Shown in pieces: positions 8,212 through 17,280 of a DNA stretch of 64,000 nt. Positions within the stretch are counted from its first letter, which is position 1. Each line of letters starts with the position of its first letter. The notes under the pieces are model-generated. The model made no database searches, was not told where the DNA came from, and saw nothing but the letters and a program-made list of their open reading frames with translations. Source of the stretch: Marinomonas mediterranea MMB-1 (GTDB taxonomy: Bacteria > Pseudomonadota > Gammaproteobacteria > Pseudomonadales > Marinomonadaceae); assembly GCF_000192865.1 (NCBI RefSeq), contig NC_015276.1, positions 3,782,001 to 3,846,000 on the forward strand, in the 5' to 3' direction. Both the position numbers and the translations under genes were made by a program.

Positions 8212-9690
8212 ATGAAACAGCAGCATTATATCAATGGTCAGTGGCTAGATGGCGAAGGCGCCGTCTTTTCGTCTATTGACCCAAGCACTGGCCTTTCACT
8301 GTGGAAGACTCGTTCAGCCTCATCATCACAAGTAGACAAAGCCGTTGAGGCCGCTCGCGCTGCTTTTCCGACATGGGCTAATACCGATCTAACAGATCGC
8401 CTTGCCATCATAGAGAACTTCGCGGAAGAACTGAAAAAACACACAGAAAAGATTGCCACCGTTATCAGCCAAGAAACCGGCAAACCGCTTTGGGAAACTC
8501 GAACCGAAGTCGCGGCTATGGTGGGTAAAATCGCAATATCTAAACAAGCCTACCATGAAAGAACCGGAGAGAAATCCAGCGAAGTCCCCGGCGCAATGGC
8601 TAGACTGCGTCATCGTCCGCATGGCGTCGTTGCTGTATTTGGTCCTTATAACTTTCCCGGACATCTACCTAATGGACACATAGTACCGGCACTGATTGCA
8701 GGAAACACCGTTGTTCTTAAACCATCGGAACAAACCCCAGCAACATCGGATTTAGTGGTTCAACTTTGGCAAAAAGCCGGGTTACCAGACGGCGTTTTGA
8801 ATCTAATTCAAGGCGAGAAGCAAACGGGGATCATCTTATCTAATCACAGTGGTATTGATGGCCTGTTCTTTACCGGAAGTCCTGAAGTCGGCCACATTAT
8901 TCACAAAAACTTCGCAGGACACCCAGGGAAAATACTGGCACTAGAAATGGGGGGGAACAACCCATTATTGGTCTCAGAGAAGACAAAAGATTCGTCTGCG
9001 GTGGTTCATGAAATCATTCAGTCCGCTTTTATTTCTTCAGGGCAGCGCTGCACGTGCGCTCGTAAACTCTTCTTACCGAAAGGCGAGCATGGCGACCATA
9101 TCCTGAGCAATCTGATTACAGCTACCCAAGCCATTGTCGTTGGTAAATATGACGATTCTCCACAACCCTTTATGGGGCCAATCATCTCGTCAAACGCCGC
9201 CGACGGACTGTTTTCGGCTTATGAAAATCTAGTGTCGTTAGGAGCCACCAGCTTAGTATCTATGGTACGTGGCGAGGCGGAAACTGGCTATGTATCCCCT
9301 GCCATTGTCGACGTCACAGACATACTCGATACACTGCCAGATAAAGAATACTTCGGTCCATTGCTTACCGTTATTCGATACGACACATTGGAACAAGCTA
9401 TGACGCTCGCTAACGCCACTCAATATGGCTTATCGGCTGGTATTCTGTCCGACGACAAAAAAGAATACGAATGGTTTCTACAGCACAGCCGAGCGGGCAT
9501 CATCAATTGGAATCGACAAACAACAGGTGCCTCAAGCTCAGCACCGTTTGGTGGGACGGGTGCCAGCGGTAATCACAGGGCGAGTGCTTACTATGCGGCT
9601 GACTACTGTGCTTACCCTGTCGCGAGCATTGAAGTCGAGACATTAAAAGCCCCTGAAACATTAAGCCCAGGCTTAAGCTTACCTAAATAG
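8212..9690 (+). CDS. astD: N-succinylglutamate 5-semialdehyde dehydrogenase
   Basis: A 492-residue NAD-dependent aldehyde dehydrogenase converting succinylglutamate semialdehyde to succinylglutamate, the fourth AST step. Catalytic Glu is at about residue 245 (LALEMGGNNP) and the nucleophilic Cys at about 280 (SSGQRCTCARKLF); the cofactor region has VFGPYNFPGHLPNGH and FTGSPEVG. The ATG at 8212 is chosen over an in-frame TTG at 8200 because GGAG (8203-8206) sits at the right distance and the resulting length equals that of E. coli AstD. The gene lies between aruG and astB, with an 11-nt gap to astB, so it is operonic. Confidence 0.94.
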   Translation: MKQQHYINGQWLDGEGAVFSSIDPSTGLSLWKTRSASSSQVDKAVEAARAAFPTWANTDLTDRLAIIENFAEELKKHTEKIATVISQETGKPLWETRTEVAAMVGKIAISKQAYHERTGEKSSEVPGAMARLRHRPHGVVAVFGPYNFPGHLPNGHIVPALIAGNTVVLKPSEQTPATSDLVVQLWQKAGLPDGVLNLIQGEKQTGIILSNHSGIDGLFFTGSPEVGHIIHKNFAGHPGKILALEMGGNNPLLVSEKTKDSSAVVHEIIQSAFISSGQRCTCARKLFLPKGEHGDHILSNLITATQAIVVGKYDDSPQPFMGPIISSNAADGLFSAYENLVSLGATSLVSMVRGEAETGYVSPAIVDVTDILDTLPDKEYFGPLLTVIRYDTLEQAMTLANATQYGLSAGILSDDKKEYEWFLQHSRAGIINWNRQTTGASSSAPFGGTGASGNHRASAYYAADYCAYPVASIEVETLKAPETLSPGLSLPK

Positions 9691-9701
9691 AGGAACGGAC
9701 C

Positions 9702-11051
9702 ATGACAACGATCGAAGCAAACTTTGATGGCTTAGTCGGCCCGACCCATAATTACAGTGGCCTTTCATTTGGAAATATCGCCTCGACAGGTAATACATCC
9801 AAACCCTCCAACCCTAAAGCAGCAGCAAAACAGGGTTTGGAAAAAATGAAAGCGTTGACGGACCTTGGCTTTGTGCAAGGCGTACTTGCGCCTCACGAAA
9901 GACCTCATATTCCAACCTTGCGAAAACTTGGCTTTATTGGCTCTGATCAAGAGATTCTGACACAAGCCTTCAAACAAGCCCCTAAACTACTCTCCGCCGT
10001 CAGTTCTGCCTCTTGCATGTGGACCGCCAATGCGGCGACGGTCTCTCCCAGTGCAGACACAAAAGACGGGAGAGTGCATTTTACCCCCGCCAATCTTGTG
10101 AACAAATTTCATCGATCAATAGAACATGAAGTCACAGGACGTATTCTAAAAGCCACGTTTAACGATAAAACGCATTTTGCTCATCATCCCACGCTACCAA
10201 GCGTTGAACACTTTGGCGATGAAGGCGCTGCAAACCATACACGCTTTGCTTCAGGCTACGGCGAAAAAGGGGTCGAGTTCTTTGTTTACGGCATGTCTGC
10301 TTTCAACACCCAGAGCCCGAGGCCAACGCAATTCCCAGCACGCCAAACCTTGGAAGCATCACAAGCGATTGCAAGGAATCATGGTCTCAATGAGCGTCAC
10401 GTTGTCTTTGCGCAACAGCATCCAAACGTCATAGACAAAGGCGTCTTCCACAATGACGTTATCGCCGTTGGTAATGGAAACGTCCACTTCTATCATCAAG
10501 ACGCTTTTTTAGACACGAATGCAATGCAACACGATCTCCAAAAGGCTTGGAACGACGCTGGCAACACAGATACCTTTCACTTTATTGAAGTGCCCAGTGC
10601 AGAAGTCAGCGTCCAAGACTGCATTCAGTCGTACCTATTCAATAGCCAATTACTAAGCTTAGAAAATGGCCATATGATGCTCGTTGTGCCTCGTGAATGT
10701 CAGGAAAATCCAAATGTTTGGTCTTACCTTAACCGTCTAAAAGACGCCTCTTCTCCTATTAAAGAAATTAACGTCTTCGACTTAAAACAAAGCATGAGTA
10801 ACGGTGGAGGTCCTGCTTGTCTGCGACTCAGAGTCGTCTTAACAAACGAAGAAAAAGCCGCGTTAAACCAACACACACTCATGAATGACCAATTGTTTAA
10901 CACACTTAACCAGTGGGTTGAGCAACACTATCGAGATCAATTGGTCGAAAGTGACTTAGCCGACCCTCAACTGCTTCAAGAAAGCAGACAGGCGCTTGAT
11001 GAACTGACCCAAATATTGAAATTAGGCAGTATTTACGACTTCCAACGCTAG
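9702..11051 (+). CDS. astB: N-succinylarginine dihydrolase
   Basis: A 449-residue amidinotransferase-fold hydrolase that converts N2-succinylarginine to succinylornithine plus two ammonia and CO2, the second AST step. The N-terminal family signature EANFDGLVGPTHNYSGLS is present. The catalytic Cys is at about residue 373 in GGGPACLRLRV, and conserved acidic/His regions (HNDVIAVGNGNVHFYHQ) match the family. Start ATG 9702 follows GAGGAACGGACC. It is the last gene of the operon and is followed by a terminator. The operon lacks astC (transaminase) and astE (succinylglutamate desuccinylase), which must be elsewhere for the route to be complete. Confidence 0.95.
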   Translation: MTTIEANFDGLVGPTHNYSGLSFGNIASTGNTSKPSNPKAAAKQGLEKMKALTDLGFVQGVLAPHERPHIPTLRKLGFIGSDQEILTQAFKQAPKLLSAVSSASCMWTANAATVSPSADTKDGRVHFTPANLVNKFHRSIEHEVTGRILKATFNDKTHFAHHPTLPSVEHFGDEGAANHTRFASGYGEKGVEFFVYGMSAFNTQSPRPTQFPARQTLEASQAIARNHGLNERHVVFAQQHPNVIDKGVFHNDVIAVGNGNVHFYHQDAFLDTNAMQHDLQKAWNDAGNTDTFHFIEVPSAEVSVQDCIQSYLFNSQLLSLENGHMMLVVPRECQENPNVWSYLNRLKDASSPIKEINVFDLKQSMSNGGGPACLRLRVVLTNEEKAALNQHTLMNDQLFNTLNQWVEQHYRDQLVESDLADPQLLQESRQALDELTQILKLGSIYDFQR

Positions 11052-11101
11052 CTTTGTCTTAGTTGTAATTGGGAGATCATTTGGGAGAAATCTAGAACGC
11101 A

Positions 11102-11134
11102 AAGGCTCTCTTGGGGCTAGAAAGAGTCTGTTTT
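11102..11134 (+). terminator. Terminator after astB
   Basis: Stem AGGCTCTCTT (11102-11111) pairs with AAAGAGTCT (11120-11128) with one wobble and one mismatch; the loop is GGGGCTAG, followed by GTTTTTG. Placement 50 nt after the astB stop fits an intrinsic terminator for the ast operon. Confidence 0.7.
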
Positions 11135-11180
11135 TGACGTAAAGTAGTAGGTTAAAGCAACGACCTGGAAAGCCACAGGT

Positions 11181-11513
11181 TCAAACGTGCTTTCCATTTT
11201 TGAAGTAGTTTTGCTCATCAATATCATGGAAGACAACAACGATCTCTTGCTGAGGCTCGACAGCCGTTCTAACAAGCTCTTCAATAGATGTGGCGATCTT
11301 TGGCTTCAATTGCGGGCTGCTATTAAGCCAAGAGATTTCAAAGTACGGGAAACCAGAAGAAGCGCCAGCGACACTTAGATAGATCGATTTTTCGTACTCT
11401 AAGGTGAAAAGTGAAGCGGGGAGATCGGTAAGACTGGCTAATTTTCGAATTAGTCGCTCAGACAAAAATTCAAGGTCTTCAAATGGCAGACCTCGTACAC
11501 GAATACGGAACAT
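11181..11513 (-). CDS. DUF1904 family protein
   Basis: A 110-residue protein that fits DUF1904, small proteins with a tautomerase-like (MIF-type) appearance but unknown function. It starts MFRIRVRGLPFEDLEFLSE, has the family's mid-part (LASLTDLPASLFTLEYEKS) and an acidic C-terminal half. ATG start at 11513. It lies 4 nt downstream of the DUF2914 gene on the same strand, so the two are probably co-transcribed. Assignment rests on recalled family pattern, not on a search. Confidence 0.7.
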   Translation of the reverse strand: MFRIRVRGLPFEDLEFLSERLIRKLASLTDLPASLFTLEYEKSIYLSVAGASSGFPYFEISWLNSSPQLKPKIATSIEELVRTAVEPQQEIVVVFHDIDEQNYFKNGKHV

Positions 11514-11517
11514 AACG

Positions 11518-11928
11518 TTAGTACTCGTCTACATAGTCAAAAGAGTAACTGCTGACAACGTTGCCGTCTTTCACCACTTCGACAGTCCATTTACCATCAA
11601 ACCCAGGCATCAGCTTTTTACTTGACCACACACGCCAGCGGTCACCACCAATATCAAAGGGAATCTCAACTTGTACGTCGCCATCCAATAACCAGCGATG
11701 TATGACTTGACTGCCCTTCATATCGCGAAGATCTGTAAAAAAGTAGACCCGCTGAATTTCGCCGTATTCAACGTTAATAACATTACCAATGTCATCAATC
11801 GGCTCTCTTTCAACGACATCAGACGAGAATTGAGCTCTAGCAACGTAGCCTTCCGCCCAAGCTTTTGAGCCGATAGCAGCAAATATAAGTATCAGATAGA
11901 CAAATGCTCGTTGGAAAGAATGTCTCAT
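11518..11928 (-). CDS. DUF2914 family exported protein
   Basis: A 136-residue protein with a clear Sec signal peptide (hydrophobic residues 9-20, probable cleavage after AWA at about 25). The mature part carries the DUF2914 pattern: RVYFFTDLRDMKGSQVIHRW, IPFDIGGDRWRVWSSKKL and a closing VEVVKDGNVVSSYSF, consistent with a beta-sandwich domain in the periplasm. AAGGAAGCGCT precedes the ATG at 11928. It is the first gene of a two-gene unit with DUF1904. Function is unknown. Confidence 0.8.
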   Translation of the reverse strand: MRHSFQRAFVYLILIFAAIGSKAWAEGYVARAQFSSDVVEREPIDDIGNVINVEYGEIQRVYFFTDLRDMKGSQVIHRWLLDGDVQVEIPFDIGGDRWRVWSSKKLMPGFDGKWTVEVVKDGNVVSSYSFDYVDEY

Positions 11929-12334
11929 AGCGCTTCCTTTGTAGAATACCAGTGAATTACCGTTAATCGAGTACCTTGTATCGATTGAACAAGAAAGCCT
12001 TACGCTATTTCTTGTTCATACGTTGCTTCTCGCCAAAACGTTGTACTCTGCTATCAGGCACCACAGCAACTCTTCGACTATAAACGCTACCGCAACGGCA
12101 TGACAACACAACAAACTATCACTTACACTCTAGGGAATCTGAGGATAGATCTCTGCAAAACTCGCTTTGCAATCTAGCAGACCACAGCGCATTTACAGCT
12201 TCCCGAGAGAAAAACGAGACTGGATTTAAACCCAGCCCTGCGAACTCATCAATACCAAACAAAAATACAATTTCTATCTCGTACTTATCAGTCTAGCGAA
12301 TGTATTCTACGACATTCAAAGCAATTTACAAAAA
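11929..12334. other. Intergenic region with one perfect hairpin
   Basis: 406 nt without a supportable gene. The only notable element is a perfect 10-bp inverted repeat, GAACAAGAAA (11987-11996) and TTTCTTGTTC (12008-12017), with an 11-nt spacer, about 60-90 nt upstream of the DUF2914 start, where it could be an operator or leader hairpin. No tRNA or terminator with a T-run was seen. Confidence 0.45.
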
Positions 12335-12832
12335 TTAACGCCCTTGACGATCTGCTAACGGAGTCGAAAATGTGTATTCCATGTCCCAAGGAAAGCGTAT
12401 CCATGTGTCCTGACTCACTTCTGTGATAAAGGTATCAACAAGTGGCTTTCCAGCAGGTTTCGCATAAATGGTCGCGAAGTGCGCTTTTGGCAGCATATCA
12501 CGGACTTTTTGAGCCGTTCTGCCAGTATCAACAAGATCATCCACTAGAATGAAACCTTCACCATCCCCTTCAACGCCTTTTAGAACATTAAGGTCACCTT
12601 GTTTCATTGCTGCTTCGCCTTTGTCTTCCGAACCATAGCTTACGATACAAATCGTATCAATTAAGCGAATGTCCATTTCTCGACACAAAATCGCAGCCGG
12701 TACAAGTCCACCCCGAGTAATGGCAATGATGCCTTTCCAAGGGCCTTGTTCAAGTAGCCTCCAAGACAATGCACGAGCATCACGGTGCAGTTCTTGCCAA
12801 GAAACAGGAAAGTCTTTCGAATATGGGTTCAT
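12335..12832 (-). CDS. gpt: Xanthine-guanine phosphoribosyltransferase
   Basis: A 165-residue purine salvage enzyme forming XMP/GMP from xanthine/guanine and PRPP. It aligns with E. coli Gpt throughout: GIIAITRGGLVPAAIL near the N-terminus, the PRPP-binding motif FILVDDLVDTGRTA, then FATIYAKPAGKPLVDTFI and a conserved QDTWIRFPWDM close to the C-terminus. The open frame extends to 12874, but the ATG at 12832 is preceded by GGAG at proper spacing (CTGGAGCCAAAA on the coding strand) and gives the family length, so it is preferred. Monocistronic; cytoplasmic, possibly membrane-associated as in E. coli. Confidence 0.93.
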   Translation of the reverse strand: MNPYSKDFPVSWQELHRDARALSWRLLEQGPWKGIIAITRGGLVPAAILCREMDIRLIDTICIVSYGSEDKGEAAMKQGDLNVLKGVEGDGEGFILVDDLVDTGRTAQKVRDMLPKAHFATIYAKPAGKPLVDTFITEVSQDTWIRFPWDMEYTFSTPLADRQGR

Positions 12833-13083
12833 TTTTGGCTCCAGCAATTTTAACGTCGTTACGCCCTGTGACATAAACAGGTGATATTTAAAAACAGTTA
12901 ACGATAAAAAATAAATGACATGATAAGTAAAATCATTTCGATTTATTTAACCATGCAGTCAAGTTTTTTAATTGCAGCGCATTCTAGTCGACTTTGATAA
13001 AAAATGCATGATTAGTGGCAAAAAAGTTCATTATCTCAACCAATTTCAGCATTCGTTCCTTATCATTTCCGCTGCGCTCTTCC

Positions 13084-13632
13084 TTACCCTTTCATTGTCA
13101 GCGGAAGCCCCGCTGCAACAAAAGTGACTTTGTCACATTTTTGCGCAATGTTTTGATTAAGTGAACCTAGTTCATCTGAAAACTCTCGAGCCAATTTGTT
13201 CATCGGCATTATCCCTAATCCAACCTCAGAGGAAACCAACACAATATCGCATTCAACAGATGATAAGGCATTGAGCAAGGCTGTCTTATACTTTTCAATG
13301 TCTTTTCTAGGCTCTTCACACAGCAGATTTGTAAGCCACAACGAACAACACTCAACGAGAATAGTATGTGAGGTATTTCGATGTTGACGTGCAATGTTTA
13401 AGAGGGTTTCAGCTAGTTCGATCGGCTCTTCAACAAGCTGCCATGCATCTGGTCTTCTTTGTCGATGCAGCTCTATTCTCTCTAATAAATTCGCATCGAC
13501 TGCATTCCCAGATTCATCCGTCCATATTTTAGTGGTCGCGACATAGGAAACCGTTCCTTCTCGTTGCTCGATCCATTGTTCGGCATAGGCACTCTTGCCA
13601 CTCCGAACTCCGCCTAAGACTAAATGTTTCAT
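13084..13632 (-). CDS. cobU: Adenosylcobinamide kinase / adenosylcobinamide-phosphate guanylyltransferase
   Basis: A 182-residue CobU/CobP protein of the cobalamin nucleotide-loop pathway; it phosphorylates adenosylcobinamide and transfers GMP to it. The Walker A motif GGVRSGKSAYAEQ is at residues 7-19. Also visible are VSYVATTKIWTDE, the RIELHRQRRPDAW segment and VLVSSEVGLGIMPMNKLAREF, all typical of the family. The start ATG 13632 overlaps the end of cobC by 4 nt (ATGA-type coupling), so the gene is translated with cobC and cbiB as one operon. It is the last gene on the minus strand. CobS and CobT, the next enzymes, are not in this window. Confidence 0.93.
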   Translation of the reverse strand: MKHLVLGGVRSGKSAYAEQWIEQREGTVSYVATTKIWTDESGNAVDANLLERIELHRQRRPDAWQLVEEPIELAETLLNIARQHRNTSHTILVECCSLWLTNLLCEEPRKDIEKYKTALLNALSSVECDIVLVSSEVGLGIMPMNKLAREFSDELGSLNQNIAQKCDKVTFVAAGLPLTMKG

Positions 13633-14747
13633 GAAAGATCCTTCCCACCCTCTCCACGTATTAATCGAATTAAGCTTTTATCCAGTCGATCCATTTCGCT
13701 TAGCGCGGGCAATGCTACCCGTATCCAGCTCTCCCCTTGACGCACATGCACCCCGACACTTTGTAGCCAATCAAACGCTCGCTCAGCGTCTTGTTGTGAC
13801 TCTAATTGCCAAGTATAAAACAGTGCATTAGCAGTAATAGACTGAGAATCAAAAACGGTATTTAGCTTTGGGCGAATAATTTGCCAAAAATAGTCATGCC
13901 TTTTGACTAGGCTCGCTCGAGCGGATTCTTGCCATTTTATGTCTTTTAGAGCCTGTTCAACTAAATAGAGTGCAGGGGTCGAGACCGGCCATGGCCCAAT
14001 CAAGTTGTTAATACTGTTTGCGTATTTTTCAGCGGCAAAGAGAAAACCAATACGCGCACCAGGCAAGCCAAAAAACTTCCCAACAGATCTCATGACCCAC
14101 ACATTGCTTCGCTCGATCTGCTCTGCTTGAGTAAACAGCAAACTTTGCTCAGGAGTTGCATCCATGAACGCTTCATCGATAATCAAATGGCACTCATCAG
14201 ACACGTCAGAACTTGAACTGTCTTCCTCTCGCTTTTCTATTTGAGAAAGTACTTGAGAAAGTAGCTGGGATAACACATCCGAAGACAGGCATTCTCCCGT
14301 TGGATTATTGGGGTTTATGATTACCGCCGCAAACCACGTTGAATCAATTAATTCCTCGACAGTACGGTAGCTTTCGACCCTAAAGCCCCATTTTTTCCAA
14401 GCAAACGCATGCTCTTGATACCCGATAAGCGGCACTTTCACTACTTTCTGTGCATTACTTTCTATGCTGGCGTTAGCCGAAAAAAAGGTTGGCAGCGCCT
14501 CAATGAATTGCTGACTTCCCGACCCAATCGCAATGGGCTTCAAATGAAAATATTCTTGAGCCGCATGATATAGCGCATCTTGATCAGGCAGTTCATGCCA
14601 TTCTTGCATGGGGATCTCAGGGATCGGCCACGGTTCTCGGTTGCAAGCCGAAGACAAATCTAGCCAAGTCTTCGCGGCGCCGTTCGTTTTTCGAGACCAT
14701 TTCTTTAAATCGCCGCCATGTTTGGGAGGCTTTATATCAAAATGCAT
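13629..14747 (-). CDS. cobC: Threonine-phosphate decarboxylase-like PLP aminotransferase of cobalamin synthesis
   Basis: A 372-residue fold-type I PLP enzyme related to CobC/CobD, which makes (R)-1-amino-2-propanol phosphate for attachment to cobyric acid. It begins MHFDIKPPKHGGDLKKWSR, typical of the family. Substrate/cofactor motifs INPNNPTGE and IIDEAFMD precede the PLP lysine in RSVGKFFGLPGARIGF; RVALP is near the C-terminus. The frame opens earlier with a TTG at 14762, but the ATG at 14747 has GGGGAG upstream and is chosen. It overlaps cbiB by 16 nt and cobU by 4 nt, showing tight translational coupling. Confidence 0.88.
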   Translation of the reverse strand: MHFDIKPPKHGGDLKKWSRKTNGAAKTWLDLSSACNREPWPIPEIPMQEWHELPDQDALYHAAQEYFHLKPIAIGSGSQQFIEALPTFFSANASIESNAQKVVKVPLIGYQEHAFAWKKWGFRVESYRTVEELIDSTWFAAVIINPNNPTGECLSSDVLSQLLSQVLSQIEKREEDSSSSDVSDECHLIIDEAFMDATPEQSLLFTQAEQIERSNVWVMRSVGKFFGLPGARIGFLFAAEKYANSINNLIGPWPVSTPALYLVEQALKDIKWQESARASLVKRHDYFWQIIRPKLNTVFDSQSITANALFYTWQLESQQDAERAFDWLQSVGVHVRQGESWIRVALPALSEMDRLDKSLIRLIRGEGGKDLS

Positions 14748-15673
14748 ATTACTACTCCCCAAAGATACACACCTTTATCGATTAGCTTAATGGATTCACT
14801 CAAGTGATGCGGCGTCGGAGGAAGCCCCTCTCCTAATACAGGCCTTTGTTCTAGCTTGCCAAAGTAAGGCGCTTCACCACCGACCTCTACGCCCAGCGCA
14901 CCCGCGCCCGCCGACATAACGGGGCCAGCATTTGGACTTTTCCATGTGTAAGATTGTTGCCGTGCGCAACGAGTAGCAGGTTCCCACTCGCCACAAATGG
15001 CGTAGGTTATCACCACAAGGCGAGCAGGCAGATAATTCATAACATCATCGAATCGGGCGGCACACCAACCAAATTGTATAAACGCTCGGTTCTTATAGCC
15101 CCACATCGCATCCAGTGTATTGCTTAATCGATAAAGCAAGGCACCAACAGGCCCCAGTAGAAAATACCAAAATATGGGGGCGAAAATCGCATCCGCACCA
15201 TTTTCAAGCACCGATTCAATACCCGCTTTGGCGATGCCGGATTCATCTAAGGCATTCGTATCACGGCTAACGATTCGGCCTACCGCTTCCCGCGCGTTTG
15301 CAATGTCGCCCTGCTCCAAAGGGACTAAAATAGCCTCAGCGTGCTCTCGTAGACTTTGCCACCCAATGCAAAAATACAACACCACGATAGAAAGTAGGAT
15401 ATGTAACCAATGCGGCAGACTATCCATAATAAACACGTAGATTAGAATCCAAGGGATCACCGCACAGCCCCATGCGACTACCCCCATAAACCGCTGATGA
15501 AACACACTGTTGTCGAGTGGTAACTGAAATCGTGCTCGACACGCATCCACCCACTTTCCAAACCAAATGAGCGGATGCCAATTTTTAGGTTCGCCGATCA
15601 TTCGATCTAAGGCCAAAGCTGAAACAACGACAAACGCCGCCTCAGAAAAATAAGATACAAGAAAATCAATCAT
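14732..15673 (-). CDS. cbiB: Adenosylcobinamide-phosphate synthase (CbiB)
   Basis: A membrane protein of about 313 residues that joins aminopropanol phosphate to adenosylcobyric acid. The family signature ALDRMIGEPKNWHPLIWFGK is near the N-terminus, REAVGRIVSRDTNALDESG follows, and APIFWYFLLGPVGALLYR with NTLDAMWGYKN marks the membrane-embedded core. Several hydrophobic segments are present. The start is uncertain: ATG 15673 is used; a GTG at 15694 in frame would add 7 residues, and neither has a clear Shine-Dalgarno. It overlaps the downstream cobC. It is divergent from cobQ, with fewer than 90 nt between, so the two directions probably share a promoter region. Confidence 0.9.
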   Translation of the reverse strand: MIDFLVSYFSEAAFVVVSALALDRMIGEPKNWHPLIWFGKWVDACRARFQLPLDNSVFHQRFMGVVAWGCAVIPWILIYVFIMDSLPHWLHILLSIVVLYFCIGWQSLREHAEAILVPLEQGDIANAREAVGRIVSRDTNALDESGIAKAGIESVLENGADAIFAPIFWYFLLGPVGALLYRLSNTLDAMWGYKNRAFIQFGWCAARFDDVMNYLPARLVVITYAICGEWEPATRCARQQSYTWKSPNAGPVMSAGAGALGVEVGGEAPYFGKLEQRPVLGEGLPPTPHHLSESIKLIDKGVYLWGVVICILI

Positions 15674-15761
15674 AAGAAAGGGGTAAAAATTCACTCTAAT
15701 ACAAACGAAAACAAGGTTAGAATTCTAACACTGATTGAAGCAATTTAAGTGAACACTATAC

Positions 15762-17255
15762 ATGACAACATTAAGTTTGATGGTACAAGGTACAACGTCC
15801 GATGCAGGTAAAAGTACATTGGTCACGGCGTTATGCCGAATCATGAAGCAAAAAGGACACAAAGTAGCACCATTCAAACCTCAAAACATGGCCTTGAACA
15901 GCGCCGTTACGCCTGAAGGTCATGAAATTGGTCGCGCGCAAGCAGTGCAAGCTCAGGCGGCGGGTCTTGAGCCAAATGTCCACATGAACCCAATATTGCT
16001 TAAGCCGAATACAGACACAGGCGCACAAGTCATTATACAAGGGAAAGCAATCGGCAATATGAATGCCGTTGGCTATCATGAATACAAAACGATCGCCAAA
16101 GCCTCCGCTCTTGAGTCCTATTATTCGCTGGCAGAAAACCAAGACATGATGTTAATCGAAGGGGCTGGTAGCCCAGCCGAAATAAACCTTCGTGCACGAG
16201 ACATCGCCAATATGGGGTTTGCAGAAAGCGTAGACTGCCCTGTTATCATTATTGCCGATATCGATAAAGGCGGTGTTTTTGCTCACCTAGTCGGTACATT
16301 GGAATTATTAAGCCAAGCAGAGCAAAAGCGCATCATTGGCTTTGTCATCAATCGATTTAGAGGTGATAAGTCTCTACTCCAGTCTGGTTTAGATTGGCTG
16401 GAAGAGCGCACAGGCAAGCCTGTTATTGGCGTACTCCCTTATCTACAAGGCTTTCATCTGGAATCTGAGGATGCCGTTGCTCACAACACCTTTGAAAAAA
16501 CCGAAACTCGACTAAAAGTCGTGGTTCCGGTTCTACCAAGAACCAGTAACCACACTGACTGGGACGCATTGCGTTTGCACCCCAATGTAGACGTTACGAT
16601 TGTCGGTGCAAACGAAGCTATTCCCGCTTGTGATTTGGTTATTCTGCCGGGAAGTAAAAGCGTTCAGACAGATTTGTCTTTCCTTAGAGAACAAGGTTGG
16701 GAAAGTTACCTTAATCATCACTTACGCTACGGCGGCAAAGTATTAGGTATTTGTGGAGGGTTTCAAATGTTAGGAGAAACATTGGAAGATCCGCTCGGTT
16801 TAGAAAATAAAACCGCCTATACCACTGCTAATGGATTGGGTTTCATTCCAATGACAACCGTGCTGGCCGAAGAAAAACAGCTGAAATTACAAAAAGGAAA
16901 GATAGTAGGGCTGGCTGACAATAACGATTCCGCTGCGCACGTAGAAGGCTATGAAATACATTCCGGTGTTTCCAGTTTCCACCAAGACATCACGCCTTTG
17001 ATCCAGTTAGCGTCGTCTTGTGAAGGCTATATTTCTCCAGACAAACAAATCATCGGCACTTATTTACATGGATTACTCGACCACCCCGAGTCATTAGAAA
17101 CGATTCTAAAATGGGCTGGCGCGACGGAAACGCAACACTTCGATTATCAAGCCTTTCGAGAACAGGAAATACAACGGCTTGCCGATAGCTGCGTACAACA
17201 TATGGACATCGATGCGCTGATTGAGTCCTGTCGCGCATTTGTAACGCAAGCTTGA
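15762..17255 (+). CDS. cobQ: Cobyric acid synthase (CobQ/CbiP)
   Basis: A 497-residue glutamine-dependent amidotransferase that amidates four carboxylates of adenosylcobyrinic a,c-diamide. The N-terminal dethiobiotin-synthetase-like domain starts MVQGTTSDAGKSTLVTALCR (P-loop). A triad-type class I glutaminase domain occupies the C-terminal half: the nucleophile elbow VLGICGGFQMLG has Cys at about 331 and the His is in IIGTYLHGLLDHP. GAGSPAEINLRARDIANMG is the conserved mid signature. Length is usual for the family. Divergent from cbiB, cobC and cobU. No cobalamin riboswitch fits in the short intergenic space. Confidence 0.95.
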   Translation: MTTLSLMVQGTTSDAGKSTLVTALCRIMKQKGHKVAPFKPQNMALNSAVTPEGHEIGRAQAVQAQAAGLEPNVHMNPILLKPNTDTGAQVIIQGKAIGNMNAVGYHEYKTIAKASALESYYSLAENQDMMLIEGAGSPAEINLRARDIANMGFAESVDCPVIIIADIDKGGVFAHLVGTLELLSQAEQKRIIGFVINRFRGDKSLLQSGLDWLEERTGKPVIGVLPYLQGFHLESEDAVAHNTFEKTETRLKVVVPVLPRTSNHTDWDALRLHPNVDVTIVGANEAIPACDLVILPGSKSVQTDLSFLREQGWESYLNHHLRYGGKVLGICGGFQMLGETLEDPLGLENKTAYTTANGLGFIPMTTVLAEEKQLKLQKGKIVGLADNNDSAAHVEGYEIHSGVSSFHQDITPLIQLASSCEGYISPDKQIIGTYLHGLLDHPESLETILKWAGATETQHFDYQAFREQEIQRLADSCVQHMDIDALIESCRAFVTQA

Positions 17256-17280
17256 TGGATTCTGTTTGCTGACGATTGCA

